A stretch of DNA of 45,447 nucleotides from Dehalococcoidia bacterium UBA1328 (GCA_002306815.1 DBTA01000019.1:1-45447); one strand, 5' to 3'; positions 34,390-43,506 are shown, counted from the stretch's first letter. Translations and numbers: made by a program. The notes: generated by a model not told the origin, from the letters alone.

Positions 34390-35192
34390 CAACACCTACA
34401 AACTCCACCCTCACAGGAAAGATCATCGTCGTAAAAATCGGTGGTAGCACGCTAGGTGCAGGCGACAGTACTGTCCCCGACATCGTAAATCTGTGGAAAC
34501 AGGGTGCAAAGCCTGTCGTAGTTCACGGCGGCGGAAAAGTTATTTCTGACTGGGTAAGTAAGCAGGGAATACAACCCGAATTCGTTCGAGGTCTGCGCAG
34601 AACCAATGGTGCTACTCTAGATGTGGCCGTCGCGGTTCTTGCTGGGCTCGTTAACTCCCAAATCGTCGCAGAGTTCCAGGCAAATGGAGCCAATGCAGTC
34701 GGTATTTCGGGAGTGTCTGGCGGGCTGCTCCAGGCGGAAATTCTTGATCCTGACCTTGGATTCGTTGGAAAAGTCGTCAGAGCAAACGCCGAACCAGTCG
34801 AGGCCGTGCTGAACTCCGGCGGAATTCCGGTTATAGCACCGACCGCGCTACATCTCTTCCCGTCGGAATCGGGAGAAGATCGCATCCTTAACGTGAACGC
34901 CGACACATCGGCTGGTCATATAGCCAAAGCGATCAGATCAGATCAGCTCGTTTTCCAGACGGACGTAGAAGGTGTTCTTGATGCGCGTCGTCGTCTAATC
35001 CCTCGTATGACTCGAGGGCAAGCACACGATCTCATCGCAAGCGGCATCGCTGCTGGCGGAATGATCCCAAAAATCGAAGCATGCGCTGATGCCGTTTCAG
35101 TGGTTGGGTCCGGTCACATCATCGATGGGCGACTCGCCGGGGCACTGCTAGCCTGTGCACGCGGCGAAGATATCGGCACTCGAATTACTTAG
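34386..35192 (+). CDS. argB: Acetylglutamate kinase
   Basis: A 268-residue amino-acid kinase that phosphorylates N-acetylglutamate, the second arginine step. Motifs: KIIVVKIGGSTLGAG near residue 12, KPVVVHGGGKVISDWV near 40, VRGLRRTNGATLDVA, ILNVNADTSAGHIAKAI near 175, and GGMIPKIEACADAV near 225. The ribosome site is GAGGTGAT seven bases before the ATG. The N-terminal extension that often goes with arginine feedback inhibition is absent or short, so feedback sensitivity is uncertain. It lies between argJ and plsY. Confidence 0.95.
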   Translation: MTTPTNSTLTGKIIVVKIGGSTLGAGDSTVPDIVNLWKQGAKPVVVHGGGKVISDWVSKQGIQPEFVRGLRRTNGATLDVAVAVLAGLVNSQIVAEFQANGANAVGISGVSGGLLQAEILDPDLGFVGKVVRANAEPVEAVLNSGGIPVIAPTALHLFPSESGEDRILNVNADTSAGHIAKAIRSDQLVFQTDVEGVLDARRRLIPRMTRGQAHDLIASGIAAGGMIPKIEACADAVSVVGSGHIIDGRLAGALLACARGEDIGTRIT

Positions 35193-35243
35193 CTGTCCGC
35201 AACTCTGTCTCTAAGGCAAATTAGCGTAGGCATAGGACACAAA

Positions 35244-35837
35244 ATGGACACCAGCGGACAAGTCTTAACGATTTTGATCCTTGGTTATCTGTTGGGATCA
35301 ATACCATTCGCAAAGTTGTTCACATTCCGCTCTGGAGTTGATCTCTTCGAGACTGGGACCGGGAATCCTGGGGCGGCCAATGTATTTCGCAAAGTCGACA
35401 GGCGAACCGGAGTCGCTGTATTCGTCGCAGATGCACTAAAAGGTGCTGTTCCGATTCTTCTCGCATGGCTAATGGGTGCACCTGCAGACCTGTGGTTCAT
35501 CGGTGGGTGGGCTGCGGTAGCGGGTCACTGGTACCCACTTTTCAACGGTTTCAGAGGCGGAGCCGGTCTGGCCAGCGGAGCCGGTGTCGTTCTTGCTCTC
35601 ATGCCGGTGGGCGGTCTTATCGGAATACTTGCTGGGGCCGCTGTACTGGCGAAAGTAAAAAGCAGCGGACACGCCGCGCTGGTCGGGTTGATCGTCATTG
35701 TCGTAACCACCGCGCTGTTCAATTCTGATTGGCCCATTGGCGCCGAATTGTCCGCAATAATGAGTGCACCAGTTCTGGCGACAATACTCTTCGCTCGCGC
35801 ATCTCTAAGAGGATGGAAACCCGGGCGTAAGGACTAA
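35244..35837 (+). CDS. plsY: Acyl-phosphate:glycerol-3-phosphate acyltransferase PlsY
   Basis: A 197-residue integral membrane enzyme that makes lysophosphatidic acid from acyl phosphate. Hydrophobic segments lie near residues 5-22, 52-75, 80-100, 110-130 and 140-180. The three family motifs are visible: LLGSIPFAKL at the start, GTGNPGAANVFRKVDRRTG near residue 38, and GHWYPLFNGFRGGAGLASGAG near 95. It sits between argB and argD, an unusual place for a lipid gene. With plsC at 9820 it would complete phosphatidic acid synthesis; plsX was not seen. Confidence 0.94.
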   Translation: MDTSGQVLTILILGYLLGSIPFAKLFTFRSGVDLFETGTGNPGAANVFRKVDRRTGVAVFVADALKGAVPILLAWLMGAPADLWFIGGWAAVAGHWYPLFNGFRGGAGLASGAGVVLALMPVGGLIGILAGAAVLAKVKSSGHAALVGLIVIVVTTALFNSDWPIGAELSAIMSAPVLATILFARASLRGWKPGRKD

Positions 35838-35865
35838 GGCTCGGATCACACAGATTGCTACAGGT

Positions 35866-35900
35866 GCCATCCTGAGGTTCTCGAAGGAAAGCAGGAGCAC
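35866..35900. repeat. Dispersed repeat copy 1 (CATCCTGAGG...CTCGAAGGA)
   Basis: GCCATCCTGAGGTTCTCGAA followed by GGAAAGCAGGAGCACG. The second copy at 37952-37986 shares most positions (GCCATCCTGCGGCTCTCGAA, GGACGGCAGG). The CCTG...CAGG ends are inverted. It is downstream of plsY. A nearby ACCCTAACCCTCCTCATTCA with GGGAGAGGGG at 35925-35955 looks like a second repeat type. Confidence 0.5.
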
Positions 35901-36063
35901 GTGGGATTGTGATAGTGGACCCACACCCTAACCCTCCTCATTCAAGGGAGAGGGGACACGCGACAAGACTCCCGTTCACATTGCCTCTGCGATATAGTTC
36001 TCGTTCTGCATTTCTCACATCGTGATTTGTAGATGTCGTAAGCACTCGACAATTTCGAATAGG

Positions 36064-36089
36064 TGCCGCGCTGCTTTAGCGGCGCGGCA
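36064..36089 (+). promoter_or_regulatory. GC-rich hairpin in the argD leader
   Basis: TGCCGCGCTGC (36064-36074) and GCGGCGCGGCA (36079-36089) form 11 pairs, one a G-T wobble, over a TTTA loop. It ends 23 bases before the argD ATG, and no T-run follows, so it is unlikely to be a terminator. It may act on argD translation or mark the end of the upstream repeat region. Confidence 0.4.
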
Positions 36090-36112
36090 GTCTACAGAAG
36101 AAGAGAAAAACA

Positions 36113-37315
36113 ATGACAAGCTCGGACGACTATAAAGCCCTAGAATCCAAGTACTACATGCAAGTAGTAAACCGGATGCCGCCGGTTCTGGTTCGAGGTG
36201 AAGGCACCCGAGTGTTTGACAACGACGGTAAGAGCTACCTCGACTTCACCGCGGGATGGGCTGTGCTGAACATTGGCCACAACCACCCAGCAGTCACGGA
36301 GGCGATTCGCGATCAGGCAGGAAAGATCCTGCAAATGTCGAATCTGTTTTACACCACACCTCAGCTTCCGCTTGCGCAGATCATCGTCGACAACTCTGAC
36401 GTGGACCGTGTCTTCTTCTGCAACTCGGGAGCTGAGGCAAACGAAGGGGCATGCAAGGTCGCTCGCAAATGGGGCAAGCTACATCTCGATGGAGCTTACG
36501 AGATCATCACTGCTCTCGACTCGTTCCACGGTCGCACTCAGGCAATGATGGCGGCCACCGGACAACCTAACTATCAGGACAACTGGAAGCCACTAATGCC
36601 GGGCTTCGTCAACGTCCCTTACAATGACGTTCAGGCAATCAAGGATGCTTATGTAGAAGGCAAGACCTGTGCCGTGCTGCTCGAACCTGTCCAAGGTGAA
36701 GGCGGAGTAAACATTCCTTCGGAAAACTACCTGAAGGAAGTCATGGACTTCTGCCACGATAAGAACATTCTGTTCATGCTCGACGAGGTACAGACCGGAA
36801 TGGGCCGAATCGGGACCCTGTTCGGATATCAGAAGTTCCCCAGTGTAGAGCCTGATGTAATGACTCTTGCCAAGGCACTGGGTTCCGGGGCGCCTCTAGG
36901 TGCGTTCACCACAAAGGAGTTCTGTTCGGTTCTCGAACCAGGCGACCACGGTTCTACATTCGGTGGAAATGCTCTGACGACTGCCGCCGGCGCTGCCGCT
37001 GCCAAAGTCCTCGTTGATGAAGACATTCCAGCGATGGCAGACGAGACTGGAGCTTACTTCCAGGGCAAGCTGAAGGCGCTGGCAGAGATGCACGATTGCA
37101 TAACCGAGGTTCGTGGAATGGGTCTTCTAATTGCACTTGAGATGTCGAAGGACATTTCTGGAGCCGTCGTCACAGGTGCATTACCCAAAGGACTGCTTAT
37201 CAACGCAGTGCGACCAAACATGATCAGATTCATGCCGCCACTGAACGTTTCTAACGATGAGATCGACGAAGCGGTCGAGATTCTAGACAGAGTTCTCGCT
37301 GAAGCCGGTAAGTAG
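36113..37315 (+). CDS. argD: Acetylornithine aminotransferase
   Basis: A 400-residue class III PLP aminotransferase that converts N-acetylglutamate semialdehyde to N-acetylornithine. Motifs: YLDFTAGWAVLNIGHNHPAV, VFFCNSGAEANEGACKVAR (PLP phosphate loop), ALDSFHGRTQAMMAATGQPN, AVLLEPVQGEGGVNIPSENY, MLDEVQTGMGRIG (PLP-ring Asp), and the PLP lysine in MTLAKALGSGAPLGAF near 245, then STFGGNALTTAAG. Assignment to ArgD rather than a general class III enzyme rests on the arginine context. It is 275 bp after plsY, with a hairpin just ahead of its start. Confidence 0.93.
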   Translation: MTSSDDYKALESKYYMQVVNRMPPVLVRGEGTRVFDNDGKSYLDFTAGWAVLNIGHNHPAVTEAIRDQAGKILQMSNLFYTTPQLPLAQIIVDNSDVDRVFFCNSGAEANEGACKVARKWGKLHLDGAYEIITALDSFHGRTQAMMAATGQPNYQDNWKPLMPGFVNVPYNDVQAIKDAYVEGKTCAVLLEPVQGEGGVNIPSENYLKEVMDFCHDKNILFMLDEVQTGMGRIGTLFGYQKFPSVEPDVMTLAKALGSGAPLGAFTTKEFCSVLEPGDHGSTFGGNALTTAAGAAAAKVLVDEDIPAMADETGAYFQGKLKALAEMHDCITEVRGMGLLIALEMSKDISGAVVTGALPKGLLINAVRPNMIRFMPPLNVSNDEIDEAVEILDRVLAEAGK

Positions 37316-37550
37316 GCCGGAGATCTCTCGAATAAAACTCAAACGACTCGGCCCTGAACTAGCCGCAGACGTTTCTTTTGGCGTGCCCCTATTTCGACAG
37401 ATTTGTGACCGAATCCGAACCAACCTATATCCTCATCCTGATCGAAGCGAATGCGAATCGGAGGTATATAAGACCACCACTCTTAGCGATTTGAGGCGCA
37501 GTCACCCGCTGCTTACAAAACATTAGCAACTATCGTGTAAAGTTAATCCC

Positions 37551-37913
37551 ATGACGCAGTTAGACGAACATCTCGACCACTTTTCGGCAACCAGCATGTG
37601 CCCACACTATGAAGCGGCAATGGAGTTGCTTGCCAAACGATGGTCTGGACTGATCCTGACCACGCTTCTCGATGCACCAGCCAGATTTTCTGTAATTGGT
37701 GCGGCGGTGGACGGGATTAGCGACCGTATGCTCTCTCAACGACTCGCCGAACTTGAAGAAATAGGGATGGTCGAGCGGAACATAGATGCAACCCAGAGAC
37801 CTGTCCTTGTAGAGTACGCGGCGACTCAAATGTCGCGTGAACTCTCGCCCGTATTCTCTGCGCTTCAGGACTGGGCTGAAAAGTGGATGCCCGCACGAAC
37901 CAGTGAGAGATAA
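37551..37913 (+). CDS. HxlR-family transcriptional regulator
   Basis: A 120-residue winged-helix regulator of the HxlR type. The conserved near-N-terminal Cys-Pro is in SMCPHYEAAMELLAKRWSG. The recognition helix region is SDRMLSQRLAELEEIGMVE near residue 62, and the wing is RPVLVEYAATQMSRELSPVF. Members often sense redox-active or electrophilic compounds through the Cys before Pro, and this Cys is present. It stands between argD and argG with about 235 and 430 bp around it, so it may be autonomous. The target genes are unknown. Confidence 0.9.
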   Translation: MTQLDEHLDHFSATSMCPHYEAAMELLAKRWSGLILTTLLDAPARFSVIGAAVDGISDRMLSQRLAELEEIGMVERNIDATQRPVLVEYAATQMSRELSPVFSALQDWAEKWMPARTSER

Positions 37914-38341
37914 CGCTCCGCTAACTCAAAATTTTCTCAACAACCATAAGCGCCATCCTGCGGCTCTCGAAGGACGGCAGGGGTGCGGCATAAGCGTTCG
38001 AACCTACGACCTAGCCCTTAGCGGAAAACTGGAGACGCTGCGCACTCCCCAAATCCATCACTCCACCGTCGTAATGCTCGGGGATTCACCGTTAATAAGT
38101 TGCAAGTAAACAGGTGTAGTCACCCTCCATTACAAGAAATATCGGATAGTCGACGGGGCAATCCTCAGACCCATTACGTCCATCTCAATCAAGTCACAAA
38201 ATTTCCGCTCTACTCCACAGACCCACCCGAAAAATCAAAACCCCAATCGACAACGCCCACTTCTAGCGAGAGAATAGTCAGGTTGCATCTCGTAAACTGC
38301 ACCCCAGCGCGCTCCTCACTTAAAAGGAATCGAACGTAAAA
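37914..38341. other. Intergenic region ahead of argG
   Basis: Roughly 430 bp without an identifiable gene. It holds the second copy of the dispersed repeat (37952-37986), and AGGA 12 bases before the argG start (AAAAGGAATCGAACGT). I cannot place a promoter. Short open frames across it have no ribosome site or family resemblance. Confidence 0.5.
37952..37986. repeat. Dispersed repeat copy 2
   Basis: GCCATCCTGCGGCTCTCGAA then GGACGGCAGGGGTGC. It is closely similar to the copy at 35866-35900. It follows the HxlR gene at a similar distance to that at which copy 1 follows plsY, so both lie downstream of genes. Confidence 0.5.
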
Positions 38342-39565
38342 ATGGCAAGGGAAAAGTGCGTCCTCGCTTACAGCGGGGGCATGGACTCGACAATCTCAAC
38401 TGTCTGGATCCAAGATAACTACAACATGGACGTTGTAACTCTCACCGTCGATCTGGGCGCAGGGCCCGAAATCGTTGGAGTTAAAGAACGAGCAGCCTCC
38501 GCAGGTGCGATCGATTCTCTTGTTTGGGATGTCAGAGACGAGTTCGTGAACGAATACGTGTTCCCGGGTCTTAAGGCTGGAGCTATGTACGAAGGCGTTT
38601 ACGCTCTCTCGACTGCTCTGGGCCGCCCGCTTATGGCAAAGAAACTTGTTGAAGCTGCCCGCCAGGTCGGCGCAACGGCGGTTGCTCACGGTTGCACCGG
38701 TAAAGGCAACGATCAGGTTCGGTTCGACGCCGGAATCATGACTCTTGCCGCCCACGGCGAGCCGCTCAAGATTGTTGCTCCTGCTCGCGAATGGGGCATG
38801 ACACGAGACGAAGAAAAGATGTACGCAGCGAAGGCTGGCCTAGAACTTCGTGAGGTTGGGGACGACCAACGGGTCTACTCGATCGACCGCAACTTGTGGG
38901 GTCAGGCAATCGAAGGCGAAGACCTCGAAGACACATGGGAAGCTCCACCGGAAGACGCTTTCTCATGGACCCGCCAAATCAGCGACACTCCAGATGAACC
39001 AGTCGAGGTTGCGATTGGCTTCGAGAAAGGCGTGCCGGTTTCTATAGATGGAACTCTGAAGTCAGGCGTTGAACTGATCGCTATTCTCAACGAAATCGCT
39101 GGCGAACATGGTGTTGGTCGCATTGACCACGTTGAGAACCGTCTTGTCGGAATCAAGTCACGCGAGGTTTACGAAACCCCGGCTGCGGTTGTTCTCCACT
39201 CGGCTTTGAAGGCGCTAGAAACGGCAACGATGTCTCGTGAGCAGCAGCGCGTGAAAGAAAATCTGTCAGCGATCTATTCGGACATGGTTTACGACGGTCG
39301 CTGGTTTACCGAGCTTCGACGCAACATTGCTGCGTTCATGGAAAGTGCGCACGAGTACTCGACAGGTGATGTTCGAGTTCGGCTCCACAAGGGATCATGC
39401 ATCGTTGTGGGACGACGTTCACCGTTCTCGCTCTACGATTTCGATCTGGCAACGTACTCGACAACCGATGCCTTCGATCACGAAGCTGCGACAGGTTTTA
39501 TCGACATTTACTCGCTTTCAGCCCGAACCCAGTCGCGAAAGCAAACTAACTCCGAAGCTCGATAA
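38342..39565 (+). CDS. argG: Argininosuccinate synthase
   Basis: A 407-residue enzyme that condenses citrulline and aspartate using ATP. The PP-loop is KCVLAYSGGMDSTISTVWIQ at the N-terminus, followed by YALSTALGRPLMAKKLVEAA, VAHGCTGKGNDQVRF near residue 116 (citrulline/aspartate site), and SIDRNLWGQAIEGEDLEDTW. The C-terminal helix region holds KGSCIVVGRRSPFSLYD. Length and order of motifs are normal. It is 430 bp after the HxlR gene and 166 bp ahead of argH. argF (ornithine carbamoyltransferase), which would make its substrate, is not in the window. Confidence 0.96.
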   Translation: MAREKCVLAYSGGMDSTISTVWIQDNYNMDVVTLTVDLGAGPEIVGVKERAASAGAIDSLVWDVRDEFVNEYVFPGLKAGAMYEGVYALSTALGRPLMAKKLVEAARQVGATAVAHGCTGKGNDQVRFDAGIMTLAAHGEPLKIVAPAREWGMTRDEEKMYAAKAGLELREVGDDQRVYSIDRNLWGQAIEGEDLEDTWEAPPEDAFSWTRQISDTPDEPVEVAIGFEKGVPVSIDGTLKSGVELIAILNEIAGEHGVGRIDHVENRLVGIKSREVYETPAAVVLHSALKALETATMSREQQRVKENLSAIYSDMVYDGRWFTELRRNIAAFMESAHEYSTGDVRVRLHKGSCIVVGRRSPFSLYDFDLATYSTTDAFDHEAATGFIDIYSLSARTQSRKQTNSEAR

Positions 39566-39731
39566 GCGATTAGAGATATTCTCGACAACCGTCTTCACAC
39601 TTCATACGGTGATATTCACGCGAATCGGGAAGATCCGCTATGAACGCTCCGCGCCGTTTCCCGCTCGTATCGATAATGTTGCAGTGTACTCATTCATGTC
39701 GACTATCTGACGCCAACAAAGAATCAATTAT

Positions 39732-41135
39732 ATGACCAGCCATAACAAAGGCTCAAGCGAAAACAAAAATCCGGCTGCCGCCGTTCGCGGTAGCGAACTT
39801 GCCAGCGACTTCACGGTATCGGTGCACTACGACGCACGTCTCTACCGAGAAGATATTTCCGGTTCGATCGCGCACGCTCGAATGCTTGGACGCCAGGGAA
39901 TTATCGAACAAGACGATGTTGAAAAAATCGTCGACGGTCTTGCGCAAATCACTGAAGAAATAGAGTCGGGCGAATTCGAGTGGAAGTCCGAGCTTGAAGA
40001 TATCCACATGAACGTGGAATCTCGCCTTTATGAGCTTATTGGCGATGCGGCCGGCCGTCTCCACACCGCTCGTTCACGCAACGACCAGGTCGCGACTGAC
40101 ACCCGTCTCTGGACACAGGGCGCCTGCGCTCGTTCTTTCGAGGCTTGTCTGGCGCTCCAAACCGAACTAGTGAACCTAGCAGAATCTCACGTCGACACTA
40201 TCCTGCCCGGATATACCCACTTGCAGCGTGGGCAACCGGTCGTTCTTGCTCACCACCTACTGGCATACTTCGAAATGTTCGATCGTGACGCTACTCGCTT
40301 TGCTCAGGCTGCAGAGTCGGCTGACGTTATGCCACTCGGTTCAGGCGCAATGGCAGGCGTGCCGTACCCGCTCGACAGAGGATGGGTGGCAGACGAACTC
40401 GATTTCAGTGAAATATCTCGCAACTCGATGGACGCCGTCTCCGACCGTGATTTCATTGTCGAGTTCCTTACGGCCTCCTCTTTGGCGATGGCTCATCTAT
40501 CTCGCCTTGACGAGGAACTCATCATCTGGTCGTCCGACGAGTTTGGATTCGTCAAGCTGTCTGACGATTTCACTTCGGGATCGAGCATAATGCCGCAGAA
40601 GCGCAATCCAGATTTCGCCGAGTTAATTCGCGGTAAAACGGGTCGTGTGTACGGTTCGTTGATGGGTCTCCTCACAACAATCAAGGGATTGCCTCTTACG
40701 TACAACCGTGATCTACAGGAAGACAAAGAAGGACTGTTCGACGCCGCTGACACTGTGATTGCAGCACTAGAGTCGGCAGCTGGAATGGTTGCGGGCATAA
40801 CTGTTAATGCTGACCGCATGCGCCAGGCGGCGGCAAACGGCTTCGTACTGGCCACAGATATTGCCGATTACCTCGTCGGCAAGGGGGTTCCCTTCCGCGA
40901 GGCATACATTGCGGTTTCCGAACTTTCAAAGCAGTGCATCGCCGATGGTGTCGGATTTGGAGAGTTGGAACTAGCTGATTTCCAAAGAGCATCCGACCTG
41001 TTCGACGAGGGCGTGATGGATATCACTTTGGAATCAGCAGTAGCTGCTCGTGACGTACCAGGTGGAACGGCTCCTAACAGAGTTAGCGAAGCAATTGCTG
41101 AGGCAAAACGCATGCTTGCAGAAGCACAAGAATAG
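39732..41135 (+). CDS. argH: Argininosuccinate lyase
   Basis: A 467-residue fumarase/aspartase-superfamily enzyme that splits argininosuccinate into arginine and fumarate. The family signature is FTSGSSIMPQKRNPDFAEL near residue 280, with the catalytic Ser on this flexible loop. Also visible are LHTARSRNDQVATDTRLW near 116 and LPGYTHLQRGQPVVLAHH near 160. The C-terminus has the usual VAARDVPGGTAPNRV. It ends the arginine part of the cluster, and the following glycerophosphodiesterase begins about 120 bp later. Confidence 0.96.
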   Translation: MTSHNKGSSENKNPAAAVRGSELASDFTVSVHYDARLYREDISGSIAHARMLGRQGIIEQDDVEKIVDGLAQITEEIESGEFEWKSELEDIHMNVESRLYELIGDAAGRLHTARSRNDQVATDTRLWTQGACARSFEACLALQTELVNLAESHVDTILPGYTHLQRGQPVVLAHHLLAYFEMFDRDATRFAQAAESADVMPLGSGAMAGVPYPLDRGWVADELDFSEISRNSMDAVSDRDFIVEFLTASSLAMAHLSRLDEELIIWSSDEFGFVKLSDDFTSGSSIMPQKRNPDFAELIRGKTGRVYGSLMGLLTTIKGLPLTYNRDLQEDKEGLFDAADTVIAALESAAGMVAGITVNADRMRQAAANGFVLATDIADYLVGKGVPFREAYIAVSELSKQCIADGVGFGELELADFQRASDLFDEGVMDITLESAVAARDVPGGTAPNRVSEAIAEAKRMLAEAQE

Positions 41136-41256
41136 CTGGCGGTTCCGAAACCTTTATTTGGCGACCGCGGCTACAATCGCCAGTTATTGGAGCAAGTTTG
41201 CATTAACAACTGGATGCGCTCGCACGCGGTCGAATCACAACGGAGACAGTCACGTA

Positions 41257-41985
41257 GTGGCAACGATCATTGCACACCGCGGTCTTGATGAGACCTACCC
41301 CGAAAACACCCTCGCAGCATTCACAGCGGCGCTCGAAAAGGGCATGTCAATCGAGATTGATGTCCGAGGAACGAAGGATGAAGAACTGATCGTTCTCCAT
41401 GACCCGACGGTGAATCGAACTACAAACGGTGAAGGCCCGGTGGCTCGCATGACGCTTGAAGAGGTAAAAGCTCTTGATGCTGGTAGCTGGTGGGATGAAA
41501 AGTTCGCCGGGGAACGCATACCGACACTCAACGAAACGCTCGACGTTGTGAAGGAATATGGAACGGCAGATATATCACTGATAATCGAGATGAAGACGCT
41601 AGATCCGGGTTGCATAAACAAGATTTGCGATGGTCTCGCTGAACGTGAGCTGCTCGAGAGTACAGTCGGAATAGGGCTGATCCACCAGTCGGTCGACGTT
41701 CGACGTAGGTTCTACGGGGGCAGTCCTGAGTTCCAATGCGCTTCGGTTGCCAACACAGCCGACGAGCTTCCCACAGCCATTGCCGACCCGTACTCGTCGT
41801 GGATTTACGTTCGTTACTTGCTGAGCGAAAAGGACGTTAAAACCGCACACGACGCAGGCAAGAAGCTCATCGCTTCTGGGCCAGGAATCATGGACAACAA
41901 TGAAGCATTGATTGCGAGCGCAAACGCTGGTGCAGACACGCTAATGGCGTATCACCCCGAATCGCTTGCCGAAGCATTGGGATAG
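41257..41985 (+). CDS. Glycerophosphodiester phosphodiesterase
   Basis: A 242-residue GDPD-type enzyme that releases glycerol-3-phosphate from lipid head groups. I start at GTG 41257 (MATIIAHRGLDETYPENT), because the open frame upstream to 41050 overlaps argH and lacks similarity; a GGAGA lies about 13 bases upstream. Catalytic motifs: IIAHRG (His, Arg), IEIDVRGTKDEELIVLHDP (acidic metal ligands and His), then TNGEGPVARMTLEEVKALDAG and GERIPTLNETLDVV. ISLIIEMKTLDPGCINK adds a metal ligand. There is no signal peptide, so it acts in the cytoplasm. It precedes rpe by 26 bases. Confidence 0.92.
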   Translation: MATIIAHRGLDETYPENTLAAFTAALEKGMSIEIDVRGTKDEELIVLHDPTVNRTTNGEGPVARMTLEEVKALDAGSWWDEKFAGERIPTLNETLDVVKEYGTADISLIIEMKTLDPGCINKICDGLAERELLESTVGIGLIHQSVDVRRRFYGGSPEFQCASVANTADELPTAIADPYSSWIYVRYLLSEKDVKTAHDAGKKLIASGPGIMDNNEALIASANAGADTLMAYHPESLAEALG

Positions 41986-42011
41986 CGGGTCACCCGAAAG
42001 GTTTTAGATCG

Positions 42012-42677
42012 ATGACACTTCACATCAAGGTTTCGCCGTCTCTTCTCGCAGCCGACTTCGCACATCTTGCCGATTCGATCGCTGCAGTCGAAGAAGCAGG
42101 TGCAGACGAAATTCACTTCGATGTTATGGACGGCAGTTTTGTGCCCAACATCACTGTGGGGCTGCCTGTTCTCGAAGCGATTCGCCCGTTGACGAAGTTG
42201 CCAATCGATATCCACATGATGGTGCTGGAACCCGGCCGATACGCTCGTGAGTTCGCCGCAGCTGGAGGAGACATTTTCACAATGCACATTGAGGCATGTG
42301 ACGATCTCGAAGCGTCACTTGGAGATGCCCGCGTTGCTGGCATGACCGCGGGCGTTTCGCTGAAGCCAGATACGCCCGCATCCGCCCTCCAGTCAACAAT
42401 ACCACTGATCGAGCGCGTTCTGGTGATGACCGTTGAACCTGGATTTGGCGGTCAATCTTTCATGCCAGAGATGCTCCCGAAAATCACTGAGATTCAAGAC
42501 ATGGCACGCATTGCAGATCACCAAATTGAAATCGCCGTGGATGGAGGGATCAAAGTTGACACAGCCGGTGAGGTGATCGAAGCCGGGGCAACGACGCTCA
42601 TCTCAGGAACTGGCGTTTTCAACTACCCCGATGGCATGAAGATAGGCATCGAAGCGATCCGCACTGCCGGCAATTGA
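42012..42677 (+). CDS. rpe: Ribulose-phosphate 3-epimerase
   Basis: A 221-residue TIM-barrel enzyme that interconverts ribulose-5-phosphate and xylulose-5-phosphate in the pentose phosphate and carbon fixation pathways. Motifs: VSPSLLAADFAHLADSI at the start, EIHFDVMDGSFVPNITVG (His and Asp metal/acid-base residues) near residue 37, PIDIHMMVLEPGRYA near 67, VLVMTVEPGFGGQSFMPEML near 140, and IAVDGGIKVDTAGEVIEAG near 175. The start is ATG, 26 bases after the glycerophosphodiesterase stop, so the two are probably in one transcript. Confidence 0.96.
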   Translation: MTLHIKVSPSLLAADFAHLADSIAAVEEAGADEIHFDVMDGSFVPNITVGLPVLEAIRPLTKLPIDIHMMVLEPGRYAREFAAAGGDIFTMHIEACDDLEASLGDARVAGMTAGVSLKPDTPASALQSTIPLIERVLVMTVEPGFGGQSFMPEMLPKITEIQDMARIADHQIEIAVDGGIKVDTAGEVIEAGATTLISGTGVFNYPDGMKIGIEAIRTAGN

Positions 42678-42741
42678 TCGGATCTCCGACTTCCTGAAAG
42701 AGGTTTGGTGTGAGCAAGTTCTCGCTCACACAAATGCCTGG

Positions 42742-43400
42742 CTACGATTGATTTTCATCCCGAACGCTGGTGATGTCGAACCCTACAAACGATCGTATCG
42801 CCATATCCGGGGCATCATCTTTTTCATCAGATAGTGCGATTTCACCGACGCCAACGCACGTCATGTCAGCAGCACGTGCAGATCGAAATCCCGGCGAAGA
42901 ATCTCCGAACACTATGCATTTTTACGGCGATGCACCAAGTAGTTCGGCAGCTTTGAGATACGGCTCTGGGTACGGTTTCAAGTTTTCTACATCCTCCATG
43001 GTTATTGAGGTTGAAAAACCTTGTCGAATCCGGTAATTCGCAAGAAACCGTCAGCGTAAGGACGTTCACCAGATGTCACGAGGGCAGATTTGATGCCGGA
43101 ACCTGTCACGTTTTTCACCACTGATTCAGCGCCGGAAATCAGATCGAATCCATCTACAGCAACTATCTCCCACTGCCGAATATATTCGTTGAACAGTTAT
43201 TCCGGGCTTGCTATCTCGTAGTGATTAGCGACCATTTGAAGCCTTTTTTCGATGCTGATCCCGAAAGTATCGGGATGGTCTTCAGAAATTTGGTCTACCC
43301 AAAATACGTTTAGGTCCCTCGTTCCACTAGACGGTGCGACGGTTCTGAATCTGCCAAAGTACCGTCAAGATTGAACAATGCCGCACTGAACTTGGTGGAA
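42742..43400 (-). pseudogene. Decayed HAD-superfamily phosphatase
   Basis: On the minus strand, segments of a beta-phosphoglucomutase-like HAD protein are readable in order: ALFNLDGTLADSEPSHRLVERG then a stop; FGISIEKRLQMVANHYEIASPE then a stop; GFDLISGAESVVKNVTGSG, IKSALVTSG and ITGFDKVFQ; a frameshift; VENLKPYPEPYLKAAELLGASP then TAA (42922-42924); and KCIVFGDSSPGFRSARAADM ending at TAG 42742. The first catalytic Asp of FDLDGT is Asn here. Motif I, the SALVTSG motif II, KP (motif III) and GDS (motif IV) are all recognisable. At least three stops, a frameshift and the changed catalytic residue show a dead gene. No start codon was found. The 5' boundary is approximate. Confidence 0.8.
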
Positions 43401-43506
43401 ATCGTGAAGTATCCAATCCCTGGAATATGTCGTTACAGGTCAAACCAATTTGTCTGTTCCGAGTCAGTCAACCATAAGTGCGGGACAAGTGTGACTTAAA
43501 GAGAAG

